Shown here: positions 11,722 through 26,060 of the stretch, one piece after another
Layout: every line of letters begins with the position of its first letter
Numbering within the stretch: position 1 is the stretch's first letter
Assembly (NCBI RefSeq): GCF_000972845.2
Contig: NC_040019.1
Location: 12,830,409 to 12,894,408, forward strand
Direction: 5' to 3'
DNA: 64,000 nucleotides
From: Larimichthys crocea
Lineage: Eukaryota; Chordata; Actinopteri; Sciaenidae
The notes under the pieces: model-generated
Databases searched by the model: none
The model's input: the letters and a program-made list of their open reading frames with translations, nothing else
Told to the model about the DNA's origin: nothing
Made by a program: the position numbers and the translations under genes

Positions 11722-12968
11722 TGTCAACACTCTCCGGGTCTTTGAAGAGCACAAAGCCGAACCCTCTGGATCGGCCCGTCATGGGGTCCAGCTTTAACGT
11801 GCAGTCCACGACCTCCCCGTACTTGGAGAAGTAATCTTTGAGATCCTTCTTGGTCGTGTCCCAGCTGAGTCCTCCTACAAACATCTTCCTGCGGACACAC
11901 ACACACACACAGACGCGGTTAAACACGAGCCAGCTGTCACCTTTACAACACCTGCACCACCTGATCATGCTGTAGTCTCCTGCATTTATATTTTCATTTT
12001 GCAGTTATTATTTATTTGTATCATGGTCACTTTCTTTGCAATGTTTCTCACACTATGGTCACTTTACCTTACAATACTTTTTATATATCATGCCACTTTT
12101 ATCCTCAGTACTTGTCTGTTTGAAGCTTCAGGGTTCCCAAACCTTTTTCATGAACAAATTCAAGCACTTTTCAAGCACCTTCAAGCACCAGTTTTTCCAT
12201 TTTTCCAGCACCTTTAAATAGGTAGCCTACTAGTTGTGTTTGCCATGATGGTCATGGGAAGCGCAGCGGTGCCACTGTATGGCATAATAATAATAATATG
12301 GGTCTAATTAGCATTATTTCATATGGTGGTAGATTGACTGTTTTGATTTTTAACTAATTGTGAATTGGCTTGTAATCTCAGCCTGTGAGCGGTGTATTGT
12401 GTAACTACCATAGCGCAATAACAGTGACAAATAGACATCACACAAATTTCAAGCATTTTCAAGCACTTCACAAAAAATTCAAGCATTTTCAAGGAATTCA
12501 AGCACCCGTGGGAACCCTGAATATTATTTATATTATGGTCACTTTACATTACAATACTCTTTTTATACATCATGCCACTTTTATCCACAGTCCTTGTCTG
12601 TTTGAAGCTTGATTGTTTTTCATGTTTATTGTAGTTTTTAGATATTTCTGTCTGTTTATTGTGTTTTTTTCTAATTCTGTAGTGTATGCTTTCCTCTGCT
12701 GCTGTAACAGGTAAATCTCCCGGTGGTGGGATGAATAAAGTATAATAAAGTATAATAAAGTATAATAAAGTGTATTAAAGTATATTTATTTCTACTCTCA
12801 CCCCTCGTCCTCCTCGTTCTTGCTGGCGTCGATCCGCGACCCCTCGGCCTCGCCCCCCATCAGGCCGCAGTCCCCGGCCGCGGACATCGGGTCGTCGCTG
12901 TTGGCCTCTCCGTCCTCCTCCATCCTCATCATGGTGGTGTCGTCGCTGAACTCGTAGTCGTCCGACAT
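9654..12968 (-). CDS. hnrnpd: Heterogeneous nuclear ribonucleoprotein D (AUF1)
   Basis: An RNA-binding protein that shuttles between nucleus and cytoplasm and binds AU-rich elements to control mRNA decay, splicing and translation. Seven exons on the minus strand: 12802-12968 (ATG at 12968), 11720-11888, 10892-11053, 10673-10804, 10489-10588, 9796-9951 and 9654-9721 (TAA). They make 317 residues with all phases agreeing. An acidic N-terminus ending [11 protein letters not shown] leads into RRM1 (about 57-133; MFVGGL and RGFGFVLF) and RRM2 (about 142-218; IFVGGL and RRGFCFITF). Then come [12 protein letters not shown] and a Gly/Tyr-rich tail ending [10 protein letters not shown]. Specific matches ([24 protein letters not shown]) identify HNRNPD, not HNRNPDL or HNRNPAB. 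Exon 6 corresponds to the mammalian alternative exon 7. I did not find the mammalian 19-residue exon 2. Confidence 0.96.
11681..11719. repeat. (CA)n microsatellite at the hnrnpd exon 2 donor
   Basis: About 19 CA dinucleotides abut exon 2 directly. On the transcribed strand the intron therefore begins GTGTGTGT, and the repeat itself supplies the 5' splice site. A second short (CA)n at 11894-11911 lies just upstream of the exon 2 acceptor. Confidence 0.95.
12053..12128 (+). repeat. Left copy of a ~76-bp direct repeat flanking a MITE
   Basis: tatggtcactttaccttac through cttgtctgtttgaagctt recurs with few changes at 12536-12609. The hAT-like element at 12129-12519 sits between the copies. A shorter third piece (atcatggtcactttc) precedes at about 12020. 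Confidence 0.8.
12129..12519 (+). mobile_element. hAT-like MITE, ~391 bp, with terminal inverted repeats
   Basis: Starts cagggttccc (12129-12138) and ends gggaaccctg (12510-12519), a perfect 10-bp inverted pair. The interior has many 'caagcac/caagcattttc' motifs and no coding frame. CAGGG...CCCTG termini fit hAT elements. The immediate 8-bp flanks do not match, so no clean target duplication is seen. It sits in intron 1 of hnrnpd. Confidence 0.75.
12536..12790 (+). mobile_element. Retroelement 3' end ending in (aataaagtat)n
   Basis: Runs from tatggtcactttacattac to gctgctgtaaca, a gatgaataaag tail and about four aataaagtat units. A reverse-complement relative lies at about 55625-55865. The terminal sequence is the common teleost LINE/SINE 3' tail. 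The family name is not determined. Confidence 0.6.
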
Positions 12969-13400
12969 GTTTGTTTGTTTGTTTGTTTGTTTTTAAACAA
13001 ACTACGTCAACACTGTGGAAGCTAAGCTAACCGGCTAACGCTCTGTCGCGAGCTGTGCAGCTGCTTTTTGGCGCCAATTCAGAGCCGTGCTGTTAAATGA
13101 GTGCGCGCGAGTCGAGCTGTGACGTTAAACCGAGCCTCGGTAATGAGGATAATTACATAAATATTAATTAGTCGCTGTAATTTGAGGAGCGGCGGTTTGT
13201 TTTCATCGCATTTTCTTCTTCGTGTGTTTCTTCGCGGTTTTCCCGCGCTCACTCGCGCCCCCTACAGCTAGCCAGCTAATGCTAACATTCAGTTATCATA
13301 ACATCGTTAACTGCAGCTGTTTGGCGCCAGTTAGAGCGAGTTGTTTGATTAGTAATAGGTGAATAAAGTTGTAGTGTACACGTGTGTGTCTGTGATTAAA
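12969..13400 (-). promoter_or_regulatory. hnrnpd 5' UTR and promoter region
   Basis: A (tttg)n tract (12969-12992) lies directly upstream of the ATG, giving an (AAAC)n 5' leader in the mRNA. It is followed by GC-rich sequence with gctaac clusters (13021-13040, 13267-13288) and twice the motif ggcgccaattca/ggcgccagttag. No TATA box is seen. Confidence 0.5.
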
Positions 13401-13559
13401 ATATAAATCAGTTTTGTTGCTGTAATTTCAGATTATTTGATCGTGATTGTCAGTTTGTTTTCTTCTTCGCGTGTTTTTTTTGTTTTCTCGCTGTACTTCC
13501 GCTCACCGGCGCCCCCTGTGACACCTTCTGCACAGTGCACCTGAAAAACAAACACTGTT

Positions 13560-14830
13560 AATATGAACATATTTATATTATATATCATGTTTATACAATA
13601 TTATCTTATTGCACATTCTGTTTAAATATTTATATTTATAGTACATTATTTATAGCATGTATATCTAAGTATTCATTATGCATATTATACATATACTATA
13701 TATAATATCATATCTTGTGTATATATACATATATTTATACATGTGTACATATTATATATTGCAGTTATATATTATATACTATTATTATTATAGTATAATT
13801 ATATACTGTTATTTCTTTATATATGTTTACCCATCTTATATATTGTTATTATTATATATACTATTATTTATAATACCATGGTTCTAATTTATATACGTTA
13901 TTATATATCACTTTGTTTTATTTATATACTTTAGTGAGCTTATTATTATGTTATTTATATATACTGTTTTCTTTTATATACTGTTATTATTATATTCTTT
14001 ATTATTATATATACTGTTATTATATTTATTTTATATACATGTCAGTATAATATTTTATTTATACAGTTTATATGATACTCTTTATGTATGTTTGCATTCA
14101 TACTGGTATTTGATATCTATTTATTATTATATACTATTGAGCTATAATACTGTTCTTATTTTATATCTGTTATTATATATATTGTTTATTTCTATATACT
14201 GTTGTCTATTTATTATACTATTTATTCTGATATCTCTTTTCGTTATTAATGTTCTATTATACTGCGTAATAATTTATATTCGTTATTATATACTGGTTTT
14301 CTTATATTACGTTTATTATAACAGGTACTTTTTTATATATACGGTTACTTATTAATTATTGTACTTATTTTTATACTGTTATTATTTATATACTGTATTA
14401 TTTCATATACTGTATTTGATGGTATATATACTATTTTCATTATTATATACTGTTCTTTATTATTATTATCCGTTCCTTATTGTATATTTATATATGTTAT
14501 TATTTAGTTCTTTTAATACTACTTTGTATTCGCTATAGTATACTTTTTATCTAAGTTATATTATATAGATTCTTTTATATACTGTTATTATTATATACTG
14601 CCTTTATGCTTATATCTGTTATATTATCTGTGGTTATTTATTAATTACTATTATTATATTTATTATTATTATTTTATATACTGTTATTATTATATGCTGT
14701 TATTATTTTATATACTGTTATTATATATACTATTATTATTATATATACTGTTATTATTATAATATACAGTTATTATATATACTGTTATTATTATATGCTG
14801 CTATTATTTTATATACTGTTATAAACAATA
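13560..14830. repeat. AT-rich degenerate array of tatatactgttattatta units
   Basis: About 1.27 kb of irregular tatatactgttatta/ttattattata repeats lies between the divergent hnrnpd and enoph1 genes. Long Tyr/Ile/Leu-rich frames here (for example 13948-14355) are artefacts of composition. Confidence 0.9.
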
Positions 14831-14928
14831 ACCGTCTATCTGTCAGTGTCAGTTTGTTTTCTTCTTCGCGTGTTTCATTCCCGCTCAGTAGCGCCCCCAC
14901 CGAGCCGCAGCGTGAACTGACAGCTCCT

Positions 14929-14931
<3 letters not shown>

Positions 14932-14973
<42 letters not shown>
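14932..14973. repeat. (TG)n microsatellite upstream of enoph1
   Basis: About 20 TG units, roughly 245 bp upstream of the enoph1 start codon. Confidence 0.95.
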
Positions 14974-14974
<1 letters not shown>

Positions 14975-15216
14975 AGTGTGTAGCAGCAGCAGCGCGGTGA
15001 TGGGCGAGGGCAGCTAGGCTAACGTGGCTAACAGACACAACAAGGCGACAGGTAACATCTCCATCACAGGTACCAGCTTCACCTGTCCGGCTCAGACACG
15101 CTTCACCTGGCCCGTGGCGGGAAAACACGGGAAACAAAAGGCGGGAAACAGCAAAGAGCGCTGTCACTGTCACTGAGCTGCAGCTAACGAAGCTAACGAA
15201 GCTAACGTCACTAAAG
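14974..15216 (+). promoter_or_regulatory. enoph1 5' UTR and promoter-proximal region
   Basis: GC-rich, with two gctaac clusters (15012-15034 and 15181-15210, the latter aagctaacg repeated) just before the ATG at 15217. Confidence 0.45.
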
Positions 15217-18760
<3,544 letters not shown>

Positions 18761-19445
18761 CGCCGAGGAGAACTTCTCTGACTTCATTTCATAATGACCT
18801 CTTCCTCCTTCAACCTCCATACTTTTTATTTGTTTGTTCCACGTCGACCGTGCAGGAGAAGCTCCCGGAGCTCATCCAACCGGCTCTTTCTCTCATCGTT
18901 GGAAACCGATCGGACCGTTTATTGGAAGAGAACGGAGGAGCTGAAAGAAGCCTGAAGGAAACGCGACCTGTGATGTTACTTCACCTTTCTACCTTTAGAC
19001 GGACCGTCTTTGGTTCTGAACCTCTCTGATGTTAATCGACTTTCCAGCTGTGCGTACGCGTGTCGTATCTGTCACCGTTTTGTAAAACTTTTTCCACTCA
19101 CGTGCCGTTTCTTTCCCTCCCTCTACATGCACACACGTGTTGCAGACGTACGAAGTTTTACTGTAATGTTTTAGCTGGTAGAGCTGCAGTATAGAGCAGC
19201 GGCGACGCTGACGGGGAAGTTCTCATTTCTGACTTGTCTTAATTATTCTCCCGCCTCGCAGGTGAACGGTGTCTGTTTTTTAAATGTGCCATCCTCGTTG
19301 GTCAGCTGTAATGTCGGTGTTGGAAAGTTACCTTATAAATTTGCCAAAATTTGAGGGTTTGTGTGTGTGTGTGTGCGCGTGTGTGTGAAACATTAATTGG
19401 TATTATTCAGGAATGATAATCTAAAAACTTCCAATAAATGCCTTG
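18761..19445 (+). other. enoph1 3' UTR with poly(A) signal
   Basis: Non-coding sequence after the stop, with AATAAA at 19433-19438 and a short (gt)n at 19360-19386. The convergent tmem150c poly(A) signal (tttatt, 19594-19599, minus strand) is about 155 bp away. Confidence 0.65.
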
Positions 19446-19781
19446 TCTCACGCAAACGTCTGTCTGTCTGCTCTCAGTCCAAATGTTTGTGGACCTCAGG
19501 TCCGCTGCCAAAGCTGGCTTCATCTTTCCAAAAACACACTGCAGTTACTCATAATAACCCACAAAACGCACTCTGAACACATGTGGCTGCACTTTTATTG
19601 ATACTGATCGAAGATTCGTGCAGTTTAAAAACTAAAACTTTAAAAAGAAGAGTTTAAAAAAACTTCTTTGGATATAGAAAAAATGATTTGTAAACAGCAG
19701 ATTTTTGGTGTCGTAGATAAATATAACAAACATGAATACATAAGTGCCGTTTTAAAACGTTTTCAGCGCGTTGAAGCGTCG
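19446..19781 (-). other. Intergenic gap and tmem150c 3' UTR
   Basis: From the enoph1 poly(A) region to the tmem150c stop. AATAAA on the minus strand at 19594-19599 gives a tmem150c 3' UTR of about 180 bp. Confidence 0.55.
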
Positions 19782-22334
19782 CTACATTTGGTCCGGCTGA
19801 TACCTGGTCACCTCAGAGAAAGCCTCGTTTACGTTTAAAGGACCCGCGGCGCCGTCCGTGCACGCCGCGTTGAAGCGGCTGTGACGAAACTCGATGGCGA
19901 AGGTGCTGATGAAGATGAGGAAGAACATGACGAGCGCCCACTGACACCGAGACGCGTGCATGTGGGAGCCCTGACCCATCAGAGAGAAATCTGCATCAGG
20001 TGAGTTAAGGAAGCAGTTTGCCGTCATTGATCTATAAACGATGTTAAACTGGTCTGATGGAAGGATACAGAGTATCATGCAGAGCGTGATGGACCCAGAC
20101 AACAGGAAACGAAGGACGCCGGCCTTCCTCCCCTCGTTCTTAATGTCGACCCTCAGGGTGATGTAGGACTGGACCCAGCAGAACAGCGTTCCCAATCCAA
20201 ACGTCATGAAGGTGCCGAAGTTGTGTATGATCTCATCATTGAACAGCTGAAACCAAAACAAACAAACAAAAAACAGTCGGTTAACTGACTCTGTACCTGT
20301 CGGGTGTCTGCAAATTAGCCTAGAAGTGAATCCAGGTGAAGTCTGTAGTCGTTTTGTGTCTCTTTGTAGTTGTTTTGTGTCTCTTTATAGTTGTTTTGTG
20401 TCTCTTTGTAGTTGTTTTGTGTCTCTTTCTAGTCGTTTTGTGACTCTTTGTAGTTTTTTTGTGTCTCTTTAGTCGTTTTGGGTCTCTGTAGTTGTTTTGT
20501 GTCTCTTTCTAGTCGTTTTGGGTCTCTTTGTAGCTGTTTTGTATCTCTGAAGTAATTTGGGGTCTCTTTGTAGTTGTCTTGGGTCTCTCTGTAGTCGTTT
20601 TGGGTCTCTTTGTAGTTGTTTTGTGTCTCTTTCTAGTCGTTTTGTGTCTCTTTGTAGTTGTTTTGGGTCTCTTTCTAGTCTTTTTGGGTCTCTTTGTAGC
20701 TGTTTTGTATCTCTTTGAAGTAATTTGGGGTCTCTTTGTAGTTGTTTTGTGTCTCTTTGTAGTCGTTTTGGGTCTATTTGTAGTTGTTTTGTGTCTCTTT
20801 GTAGTTTTGTGTCTCTTTGTAGTCGTTTTGGGTCTATTTGTAGTTCTATCACGTGTCTATGTTGATTCTTTATGTGTCTCAGTAGTCATATCGTGTCTTT
20901 GTAGTAGTTTTATGTGTCACTGTAGCCATTTTGTGCCTCTTTGTAGTCATTTCACGTCTTTGCCTGTCAGGTCTGTGCACACGAGCCTACAGGTGAGTCC
21001 TGTCTTTACCTGGAAGTTTCCTACGAGCGTCATCCCGAAGCAGGCGGCAGAGAAAGCCAGCAGACTGCCGACGTTCAGCCACGCTTTGTGTATCCTGGGC
21101 TTCAGCTGAAGGTATCGGAGGACGGCAACAATGAACCCTGAGAGAGAGAAGAACCAAACAGTGTTGGTTTCAGTCTGCTGAGATCTCGTATCATCTTCAA
21201 CATCATCATCACTGCTCTTACCCAGAAAGGCAGCTATGGTCATGACCTCGCTGAAGATGCAGCTGGCAGGTGGATAGTTACCTGCGATGCTGAAATAAGA
21301 GGAAATGTTTGTGTCTCTGCTCTGAAATAAAGAAAATCAACACGACAATACGCTGTTTTATCACGAGTATGCACCTGATGTAGGGAGGATAAAAAGATCC
21401 ATTTCTTCGCCTGAAAACAAACAACAACAAAAAAAAAGATTAATCAAACATATAAAAGTCTTTATTTACTGAACATGTTTGAAGTCTTACCAGGATGTTG
21501 AACTGAGAGGTACGACCTTCTCGTCACTGACAGCCATAAAGTATCTATAAAAAAACAACAGAACGTTAAATATGTTGTCATGTCATGTCTTTATCATCCT
21601 TTACTGTCTCTTTGTCTCCATGTAGTGTCCTCTTGTAGTCGTATTGTGTCTTTTTGTCTCTTTCAGTGACATCCACAGAAATTACACTTGACGCTGCAGC
21701 ACTGAGGACGCAAACCGATAAGTTAAAGACAGTTAAAACTACCATTCTGGGTTCAGGACACGGTCAACACCTTTAAGAGTAGACTGAAGACTTTCCTCTT
21801 TGAGCTTATAGTTAGTGCTGGCTCAGGTCATCGCTTAGTTATGCTGCCATAGGATTGCTGTCTCTTTCAGGGTTATGCCGTCAGGCTCGGTATTGGTTGA
21901 AGATGCAGTCACATGTCTCATTAATGCATGTTACTAACTAAACTTCGTCCCTGGAGTTTCTGTCTCTGTCGTCCAGCAGGTTCTCGTGGATCGTGTCATT
22001 CATCGTAATTGTACAATATGTTTGTGTTGATTTGTTCTGTACACGTGACATCCATTGCACGTCTGTCCGTCCTGGGAGAGGGATCCCTCCTCTGTGGCTC
22101 TTCCTGAGGATTCTTTCACCTTTTTTCCCTGTTAAAGGTTTTTTGAGGGTCTAAGGACAGAGGGTGTCACTCCCTGTACAGATTGAAAAGCCTCAGAGGA
22201 AAATGGACTTTGTGACTTTGGGCTATACAAATAAAATCTGATTTAAAGACAGTTACTTACACCAGCCACAGTCCAGCAGCGGTGCCGGCCGAGTAGACGG
22301 GAGGCAGCAGAGCCCACGGGCTGAAGTTCAACAT
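19782..22334 (-). CDS. tmem150c: Transmembrane protein 150C (tentonin-3 family)
   Basis: A multi-pass membrane protein of the DRAM/TMEM150/Frag1 family. TMEM150C has been reported to support slowly adapting mechanosensitive currents. Coding exons on the minus strand: 22261-22334 (ATG at 22334), 21491-21544, 21375-21410, 21222-21289, 21010-21137, 20069-20246 and 19782-19990 (TAG). They give 248 residues against about 249 in human. Recognisable blocks are AAGLWLVYFMAV, YISIAG(N)YPPASCIFS, AVLRYLQLKPRI, CFGMTLVGNFQ, DIKNEGRKAGV, QWALVMFFL and a tail ending EVTRYQPDQM (human YQTDQV). About six membrane segments are visible. The last intron (19991-20068) is only 78 bp, in frame and without stops. 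Removing it restores MILYFSLMGQ, matching the human VLYFILMAQ. The ATG is second in its exon; the upstream ATG is out of frame. Confidence 0.93.
20345..20870. repeat. 21-bp minisatellite in a tmem150c intron
   Basis: gtgtctctttgtagttgtttt repeats about 24 times with gtt/gtc, gggtc/gtgtc and occasional length variants. The unit codes a pseudo-heptad (LQRDTKQ) on the minus strand and a hydrophobic one on the plus strand, so long spurious frames occur. Isolated related units recur to about 20960 and at 21608-21660. Confidence 0.92.
21730..22250 (+). mobile_element. L2-like LINE 3' end fragment
   Basis: Begins with the ORF2 C-terminal tail VNTFKSRLKTFLFEL (from about 21760). It continues through the family-typical cctgaggattctttcacc, tttttccctgttaaagg and a final gggctatacaaataaaat. 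Only the last part of the element is present, in a tmem150c intron. The family is recognised from memory. Confidence 0.7.
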
Positions 22335-23050
22335 CTCATCTGACACAGAAACACAGACGTCAGTTTTTAGCTTTAGTCAGAGTTTTCTGTTTCACTTCCT
22401 GTTATTCATGTTTGCCTGATTTAAAGCATCGCACACGATGCTCGAAGACATAAAATATATCACATAACTTCAAAATAAAATGTGTTATGACTATAGAATT
22501 ACCTGTTTATGCTCTATTAAACAAGAGAACACAGTGTCAGGTGTGTTATTATGATATAATCTGTGTTTCATGAGGATAAACTAACATGTATCTGACTGTC
22601 CTTTATGTCAGATGTGCTGCTGACATGTTTGATGTGTTACATCCTCACCTGAGGCTGAACCTCACCTGTAAACCTGATGACGTCAGCAGGAAGTCAGCTG
22701 TCAAACGCAGCAGGGCACAGTGAGTGAACACTGGCGGGAAAAAAACAGGTTATTTATAACAAAATAAATTAAATATTTTTATAATATTTAATTTTCTAAC
22801 CGTCCCGTTGGTGAACATAGTAACACACCTCTCCGGGTCGTGGATAATCTCTGTCCGGGCTTCGTGGTTCCGTCTCGGCTGAATAAATGAACTCCTCATG
22901 GACTTCCTCCGTGTTTACGGTCGGTGATAATCGTCGGTTGCTCCCGGTTTATCCTCCACACGTTGTTTTTTGTTTTTTTTTAAAGGTGTGACGTCGTCGC
23001 TGTCTTCATACACACAGGTGTGACGGAGGTGAGGGCGACTTCCGGTCTGT
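22335..23050 (-). promoter_or_regulatory. tmem150c 5' UTR exons and promoter region (inferred)
   Basis: A minus-strand donor GTTTACAG|GTGAGG at about 22666 suggests a non-coding exon near 22666-22740. GC-richer sequence at 22800-23040 may hold the promoter. A perfect CRE palindrome TGACGTCA lies at 22678-22685. No conserved coding sequence is seen. Confidence 0.35.
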
Positions 23051-23102
23051 GCGCATGCATTTCAAAATAAGAGCGCCCCTAAACCTAACCCAAAAAATAA
23101 AA

Positions 23103-23184
23103 CTGCAGTTCCTCTAACGTCCACTTGAGGCTGGCTCCAGAAGTGAGTCAGTCTCCATAAGTCCCCATGTCCAAATGTCCCATG
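23103..23184 (-). mobile_element. Dispersed repeat family B, 3' part (inverted copy)
   Basis: ctgcagttcctctaacgtcc through cataagtccccatgtcc is the reverse complement of the ends of copies at 36731-36893 and 44722-44881. The matching left part lies at 23485-23560, separated by a 42-bp minisatellite. Confidence 0.8.
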
Positions 23185-23484
23185 TCACGGAGACTACGTC
23201 CAGGTTTTAGACAGTCTGCGGGGACGTCACGGAGACTACGTCCAGGTTTTAGACAGTCTGTGGTCACGGAGACTACGTCCAGGTTTTGGACACTCTGTGA
23301 GGACGTCACGGAGACTACGTCCAGGTTTTAGAGAGTCTGCGTGGACGTCACGGAGACTACGTCCAGGTTTAGACAGTCTGCGTGGACGTCACAGAGACTA
23401 TGTCCAGGTTTTAGACAGTCTGCCGGGACGTCTCGGAGACTACGTCCAGGTTTTAGACAGTCTGTGAGTCATGGAGACTACGTG
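23184..23484. repeat. 42-bp minisatellite, about seven copies, inside a dispersed repeat
   Basis: The unit is cacggagactacgtccagg followed by ttttagacagtctgcgtggacgt, repeated about seven times with small deletions. It lies exactly between the two halves of an inverted family B element. Confidence 0.9.
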
Positions 23485-23560
23485 AGGGTGAATTTATATA
23501 CAACTCACCTGTTCACATTATATTAAGGCTTAAAGCTCCACGTCTTTGCTGATTTTTTAA
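23485..23560 (-). mobile_element. Dispersed repeat family B, left part (inverted)
   Basis: gggtgaatttatatacaac followed by tcacctgttcacattatatta is the reverse complement of 36660-36715. The same short motif (atacaactcacctgttca) recurs at 23872-23890. Confidence 0.75.
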
Positions 23561-26060
23561 AATGTTTACATTAGGCAGGACTCCCAAGTTGGCGGTGACC
23601 AGAGTCAGAGATATATTTTTATAAAATTCTTGGGTTGCTTCTTCATCCTTAAAACTATAAAACGTAAAGATCTGATGTCTTTAAAGACCTGGGGACAGAT
23701 TTGTTGGGATGTCAAACTTTGTGACACTAAAATAGATTCATGCAACCGACATTTTCTCTTTTCTTTGGCTTAAATAGAGCCAGAAAAAGTCAGATTTTAG
23801 TCTGAATTTTAAGTTTTAAGGCAACAAAGTCAAAATATTTTATACAGTTTATATGCATGTGTGCATTTTTATACAACTCACCTGTTCAGATTTTATCAAG
23901 GCTAGTGGACGACAAGAGGAGCTGCAGTTTATTTGGCTTCGCTTCAGACACGGAGCCAGAAAAAGGAGAAAATAATAATAACTTCTGTTTGTAAAATCAA
24001 ACCCACAACATGATCGTATTGTAAATAAATACTATTTATTGAAAATATTGCATGTAGTCAATCTAAAACAAAGACTTGTTTTCCTTTTATTAACAACATA
24101 AACTGAGGTCGACCGCTCAGACGACAGCCCTCATCATAGTTGGAATGAAAATCAAGTACAAGTCTCCCTCCAGTTTCCTTCTGAGGTCTGATTAATTAGC
24201 AGGTAATTAACCTCGAATGCCGTTAAAGAAGAAGACATAGAGCGTTTTTGTTTTGTTTTAAGCATGCATACTTTAAAATTTCATAAAAGCACAGTCTCTC
24301 TCTCTTTTTTTATTTAAAGTCCATTGCACTCTGCTGAGCCTCGTGATTACACTGAAGAACAAAGAACGAAACAAATAAAATGAACTGAAACATTTAAAAA
24401 CAACAATAAAAACAACAACAACATGGGATTGCATTGCTTTGCATCGACAGATCCCGCACACCGACAACGTCTTGGTCCAATGTGTTGTACGTAGTGACAC
24501 CAGTGGTGAAAGCAGGAAGGTTTTAAAACTTCGTCTTCATGCAGGCGACGATGCATTTCTACGTCAAGATGAAGCCAGATTTTTACTTTTAGGAGAAAAT
24601 TCTACATATTTATGGACGACAACGTGTCTGTTGTAGCGCAGAAAGACGTTAAAGATTAGTGATATTTCTTAAATGATTGCTGGCAAAGCATGCTGCTGTC
24701 AAAACCTAATTTATTTATTAAGTTTATTTTTTGATCATTTCAACAAACGTAGTTAAAAATGCCCTTATTAATGCCATTATTAAAATTCCCCGAATCTTCT
24801 GCTGATTTAACGTGCTGAAACTTTCCCTTCTTTAAATTTTGATTCCCAGTTTGGAGATTCGATACGTGTTAAATTAAATTCAAACCAAATGTTTAGTGTA
24901 GCTCGTTGTTGGGTCAGAGCATCGTTTGGTCGTTCAGAAGCCAAAAAAACAAAAAAACAAGCAGATGTTTGAGTTTTATTTTGCAAAAATCAAAAATGTG
25001 CGAGGAAGATTTTATTTTTTAGAGCGAGGTGGTCGTTGGTCATGGATTCAGCCAGAGATAAACTGTCTAAGGAACCTAAAAGAAACAGAAATCTCGCTGC
25101 AGGTGAGCCGTCGTGTGTGAAAATTAAAAAGGTAAGTCAGCTCCAAATGTCACCTGGTCGGTGTCATCGTGTCATCGTGAGGACACGAAGGACGATTTGA
25201 GATGATTCTCTTCACAATTTTATCAAATTAGAACTTCACAATTAACAAGACTTCATTAAAACATCACGTGTCGCATAATGTAGGTGAAACATGATTCATT
25301 TTATTTATAATTTTTGAATCTTTATTTACAGTTTTAATCCCTTTTCTTGATTCCTATATAGAAAGTAACGCTTAGTCACAATAAAAACAACACGTGCTCG
25401 TGTTTCCTTTGACGCTCAGACAGTGACGCGCTACGGCAACCTCAAAGGGTCACAAGTCAAAGGAGAGGAGAGGGCCACACATATACTGCGTGTATACATG
25501 TATGTAGATGTATATGCAGAATATTGACAATGCTGTTAAAGTAAAACAGTTTTTAGTGTTAAAAAAGTAAATAATCACAATTAAGATTGAATCGGCACCC
25601 CGGATATCGCAACTGTATCAGCAGACGAGCATTTCTCCAAATCAAATTATCATTATTGTTGTTTTATTTGTCCTTTTTGGCCGCTCCAGGCTCCCGTACC
25701 TTTACAACGCACATAAACGCACCTCAAAAATTAAAGCGACGGCTGGTTTGACCTGTTTTTTGGGGGTTTTTAATAAAAATGTTCGTTCTTTAAAAACGTA
25801 AATAAAAATTTTGTTTTTTTTTAAACCCGTTCCTGAAAATAAAACGACCAAACGCGGCGCTGACCTCGGTAGATTACGTGGAATGAATCCGCCTCTCACC
25901 ACTGAGTGCGACCGTTAAGCATGGCTTGTGTTTGAGTTGCGTCAGAAAACATGAAATGGCACGTAGAAGAAATAAAACGTGATTTTCGTACATCTCAAAT
26001 CATTTCTCCCTGTGAAGCTCGACCCCGTCGGACCGGTCGGTACCCTCCACAGTCCCCCGA
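23561..26060 (-). other. sec31a 3' UTR and intergenic sequence
   Basis: No protein-coding similarity was recognised between the 42-bp array and the sec31a stop at 26061. Minus-strand AATAAA signals (tttatt) occur repeatedly from 24040 to 25880, so the 3' UTR end is uncertain. An SCD5 gene, expected here by human synteny, was not seen. Confidence 0.4.

Noticed and set aside
11663..11968. A 101-codon frame spanning the hnrnpd exon and flanking repeats
   Set aside because: The CVCVCV ends are translation of the (GT)n tracts. The true exon is 11720-11888.
9654..12968. Assignment as hnrnpdl or hnrnpab
   Set aside because: [27 protein letters not shown] and the NSYKPY end match HNRNPD specifically. 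DL has KVAQPKE and a NNYQPY end.
13678..14355. Tyr/Ile/Leu-rich frames resembling mitochondrial or membrane proteins
   Set aside because: AT-rich low-complexity sequence. No real mitochondrial gene similarity, so not a NUMT.
20469..21109. 127- and 176-codon heptad-like frames
   Set aside because: Products of the 21-bp intronic minisatellite. No conserved sequence.
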